From the NCBI GenBank assembly GCA_024639035.1, contig JAHEJE010000153.1, positions 1 to 7,211 of the forward strand: a stretch of DNA of 7,211 nt, given 5' to 3'. This stretch comes from Alphaproteobacteria bacterium. Lineage in GTDB: Bacteria; Pseudomonadota; Alphaproteobacteria; Rhizobiales; Aestuariivirgaceae. A program made the position numbers and the translations under genes. Every line of letters starts with the position of its first letter. Position 1 is the stretch's first letter. The notes under the pieces were generated by a model. It worked only from the letters and a program-made list of their open reading frames with translations, did no database searches and was not told where the DNA came from. This document shows, piece after piece, positions 6,246-7,211 of this stretch.

Positions 6246-6701
6246 CTATTCCTTGGGCCGGCGAAACTTCTCGTGGCAAGCCTTGCAGCCCTTGCCGCCA
6301 AGACCGCCCAGGGCCGGCCGCAGGGCATCCATATCGCCCACCGCGGCGACCGCATTGGCCGCTGCGATGCCATCGTCCATGATCGCCAGAAATGTATCCT
6401 TGTCGGTCCAGATTTCAGCCTTGGCCCATGTCTCCTTTGCGCCCTTGTCGGATCCGTCGGGAAACAGCGCCTTTGCCGCATCCATTTTTGCCGCAATGTT
6501 ATCTGCATTGGACTTCACCGCCGCCGCGTCGAATTCGGCCTCGCCCTTGGCCATTGCCGCAAGCGCCTTCATCGATTTGCCGACATCCTTCATGGCTGCC
6601 TGCCGGTCTTCAATAGCGTCCGCCTGTGCCGCCGTCACCGACAGGCCCAGGGCAATTCCGCCGGCAGCCGCCACGCGCAAAATCCGTGAAATCAATTGCA
6701 T
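6246..6701 (-). CDS. Cytochrome c'/c-556 family protein
   Basis: A 151-residue periplasmic monoheme cytochrome of the CytC_2 four-helix-bundle family. A signal peptide is clear: positive start, hydrophobic core (about 9-23), and an AQADA cleavage region near residues 25-29. The mature protein begins with helix A containing DRQAAM (32-37). It continues with AKGEAEFDAA (51-60), LFPDGSDKG (79-87) and KAEIWTD (94-100), and ends with the C-terminal heme motif Cys139-Lys-Ala-Cys-His143 followed by EKFRR. Cytochrome c' is usually five-coordinate and binds NO or CO, whereas c-556 uses a helix-A methionine as sixth ligand. Met37 is placed to be such a ligand, so a low-spin c-556-like carrier is at least as likely. 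The ATG at 6701 was chosen because AAGGAG lies 7 bases upstream and the signal peptide then starts normally. A start at 6767 would add 22 residues ahead of the signal. Confidence 0.9.
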   Translation of the reverse strand: MQLISRILRVAAAGGIALGLSVTAAQADAIEDRQAAMKDVGKSMKALAAMAKGEAEFDAAAVKSNADNIAAKMDAAKALFPDGSDKGAKETWAKAEIWTDKDTFLAIMDDGIAAANAVAAVGDMDALRPALGGLGGKGCKACHEKFRRPKE

Positions 6702-6708
6702 AGTCGAT

Positions 6709-6714
6709 CTCCTT
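6709..6714 (-). promoter_or_regulatory. Ribosome binding site of the cytochrome c'-like gene
   Basis: Read on the minus strand, AAGGAG lies 7 bases before the ATG at 6701. It is the strongest ribosome site in the window and fixes this start. Confidence 0.8.
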
Positions 6715-6729
6715 GTTTGACTAATCCCC

Positions 6730-6751
6730 AAAAGGGCATTCGAGCATGCCC
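6730..6751 (-). terminator. Probable terminator after the acyl-CoA synthetase
   Basis: On the minus strand GGGCAT (6751-6746) pairs with ATGCCC (6739-6734) over 6 bp with a 6-base loop and is followed by four T. It lies 32 bases after the acyl-CoA synthetase stop and about 28 bases before the cytochrome start, so it probably separates the two units. The short stem and short T run leave room for read-through. I could not find a clear promoter for the cytochrome gene in the 6702-6783 gap. Confidence 0.55.
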
Positions 6752-6783
6752 CGCCCTGGTTGCTCAAGCCCGAGTCTTGCCGA

Positions 6784-7211
6784 TCAGGCGCGTTCGCGCA
6801 AGAGTCTTCGAATGACCTTGCCGGTGGTGGTCAGCGGCAGGCTGTCTTCAAAGGCGATTTCGCGCGGATACTCATGCGCCGAAAGTTTGGTCCTGACATG
6901 CCCGCTGATCTCGTCGGCCAGCGTCTCGGACGCCTCGAAACCCGGGTTGAGCACGACGAACGCCTTGACGATTTCGGTGCGCAACGGGTCCGGTTTGCCG
7001 ATCACCGCGGCCAGCTTCACCGCCGGATGGGCAATCAGGCAGTCTTCGATTTCACCTGGGCCGATGCGATAGCCAGCCGAGGTGATGACATCGTCATCGC
7101 GGCCGAAAAACGAAAAATACCCCTCTTCGTCGACGATGCCCTGGTCGCCGGTCAGCAGCCAGTCGCCGATGAACTTGGCCCGGGTCGCATCCGGGTTTCT
7201 CCAGTACTCGA
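6784..7211 (-). CDS. AMP-dependent acyl-CoA synthetase, C-terminal part
   Basis: Only the last 141 residues lie in the window; the N-terminal part is beyond the right edge. The fragment carries the end of the adenylate-forming domain and the mobile C-terminal domain of ANL-superfamily enzymes, which activate a carboxylic acid with ATP and join it to CoA. Visible motifs, numbered in the fragment, are EYWRNPDATRAKFIGDWLLT (1-20) followed by the nucleotide-binding GDQG (21-24), GRDDDVITSAGYRIGPGEIE (36-55) with the hinge aspartate region, HPAVKLAAVIGKPDPLRTEI (61-80), and the C-terminal LPLTTTGKVIRRLLR (124-138). Lys131 is the conserved catalytic lysine, which in relatives is controlled by acetylation. 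The TSAGYRIGPGEIE form suggests an acetate- to medium-chain acyl-CoA synthetase, but chain length cannot be read from this part. The frame is open throughout and the stop is TGA. Confidence 0.93.
   Translation of the reverse strand, partial: EYWRNPDATRAKFIGDWLLTGDQGIVDEEGYFSFFGRDDDVITSAGYRIGPGEIEDCLIAHPAVKLAAVIGKPDPLRTEIVKAFVVLNPGFEASETLADEISGHVRTKLSAHEYPREIAFEDSLPLTTTGKVIRRLLRERA

Noticed and set aside
6702..6783. Promoter or FNR-type site for the cytochrome c'-like gene
   Set aside because: TTGAGC is present on the minus strand, but no acceptable -10 lies at the right distance, and no TTGAT-N4-ATCAA palindrome was found.
1..7211. CRISPR array, tRNA, insertion sequence or phage genes
   Set aside because: No regularly spaced repeats, cloverleaf-like sequence, transposase motifs or terminal inverted repeats were seen on either strand. 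Codon use looks even across the genes.

Overview
This GC-rich window (estimated by eye at about 60 percent G+C) looks like ordinary chromosome of an alphaproteobacterium. The best taxonomic clue is ribosomal protein L32, whose cysteine-free sequence with the RPHHIDLKSGMYRGRQVL segment is the alphaproteobacterial type. The cytochrome c'/c-556-like protein, the diheme cytochrome c and the AMP-dependent acyl-CoA synthetase fit the same group. I cannot name the genus. There are no tRNA or rRNA genes, CRISPR arrays, insertion sequences or phage genes.

Layout. Plus strand, 1-1601: rpmF (L32) with a candidate sigma70 promoter, a clear Shine-Dalgarno and a textbook intrinsic terminator; then a six-helix MarC-family membrane protein and a DUF924 protein, which are tightly coupled. 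Plus strand, 1740-5255: a 139-base gap with a 7-bp hairpin leads into three overlapping genes: an oligosaccharide flippase of the MOP/Wzx type, a CelD/BcsL-like (Acetyltransf_6) GNAT protein, and a cupin/JmjC-like protein. The last protein keeps nearly the whole iron and 2-oxoglutarate site of factor-inhibiting-HIF (FIH)-type hydroxylases. Minus strand, 7211-5259: the C-terminal end of an acyl-CoA synthetase (cut by the window edge), a likely terminator, a cytochrome c'/c-556-like protein, a strong GC hairpin, and a diheme cytochrome c. The two opposing transcription units converge with only 3 bases between their stop codons, and a 7-bp inverted repeat spans both stops.

How the genes may work together. 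The flippase, acyltransferase and oxygenase overlap by 20 and 4 bases, so they are probably translated together. A reasonable but unproven reading is a small envelope-glycan or glycolipid export and decoration module: the flippase moves a lipid-linked saccharide, the GNAT protein acylates it or a related substrate, and the 2-oxoglutarate enzyme hydroxylates an unknown substrate. No glycosyltransferase is visible in the window. This operon is the best candidate for an undescribed system. The two cytochromes are probably co-expressed periplasmic electron carriers, but no catalytic partner is visible.

No gene-free stretch exceeds 300 bases. The longest are 1-136, 1602-1739, 6162-6245 and 6702-6783, each described below.
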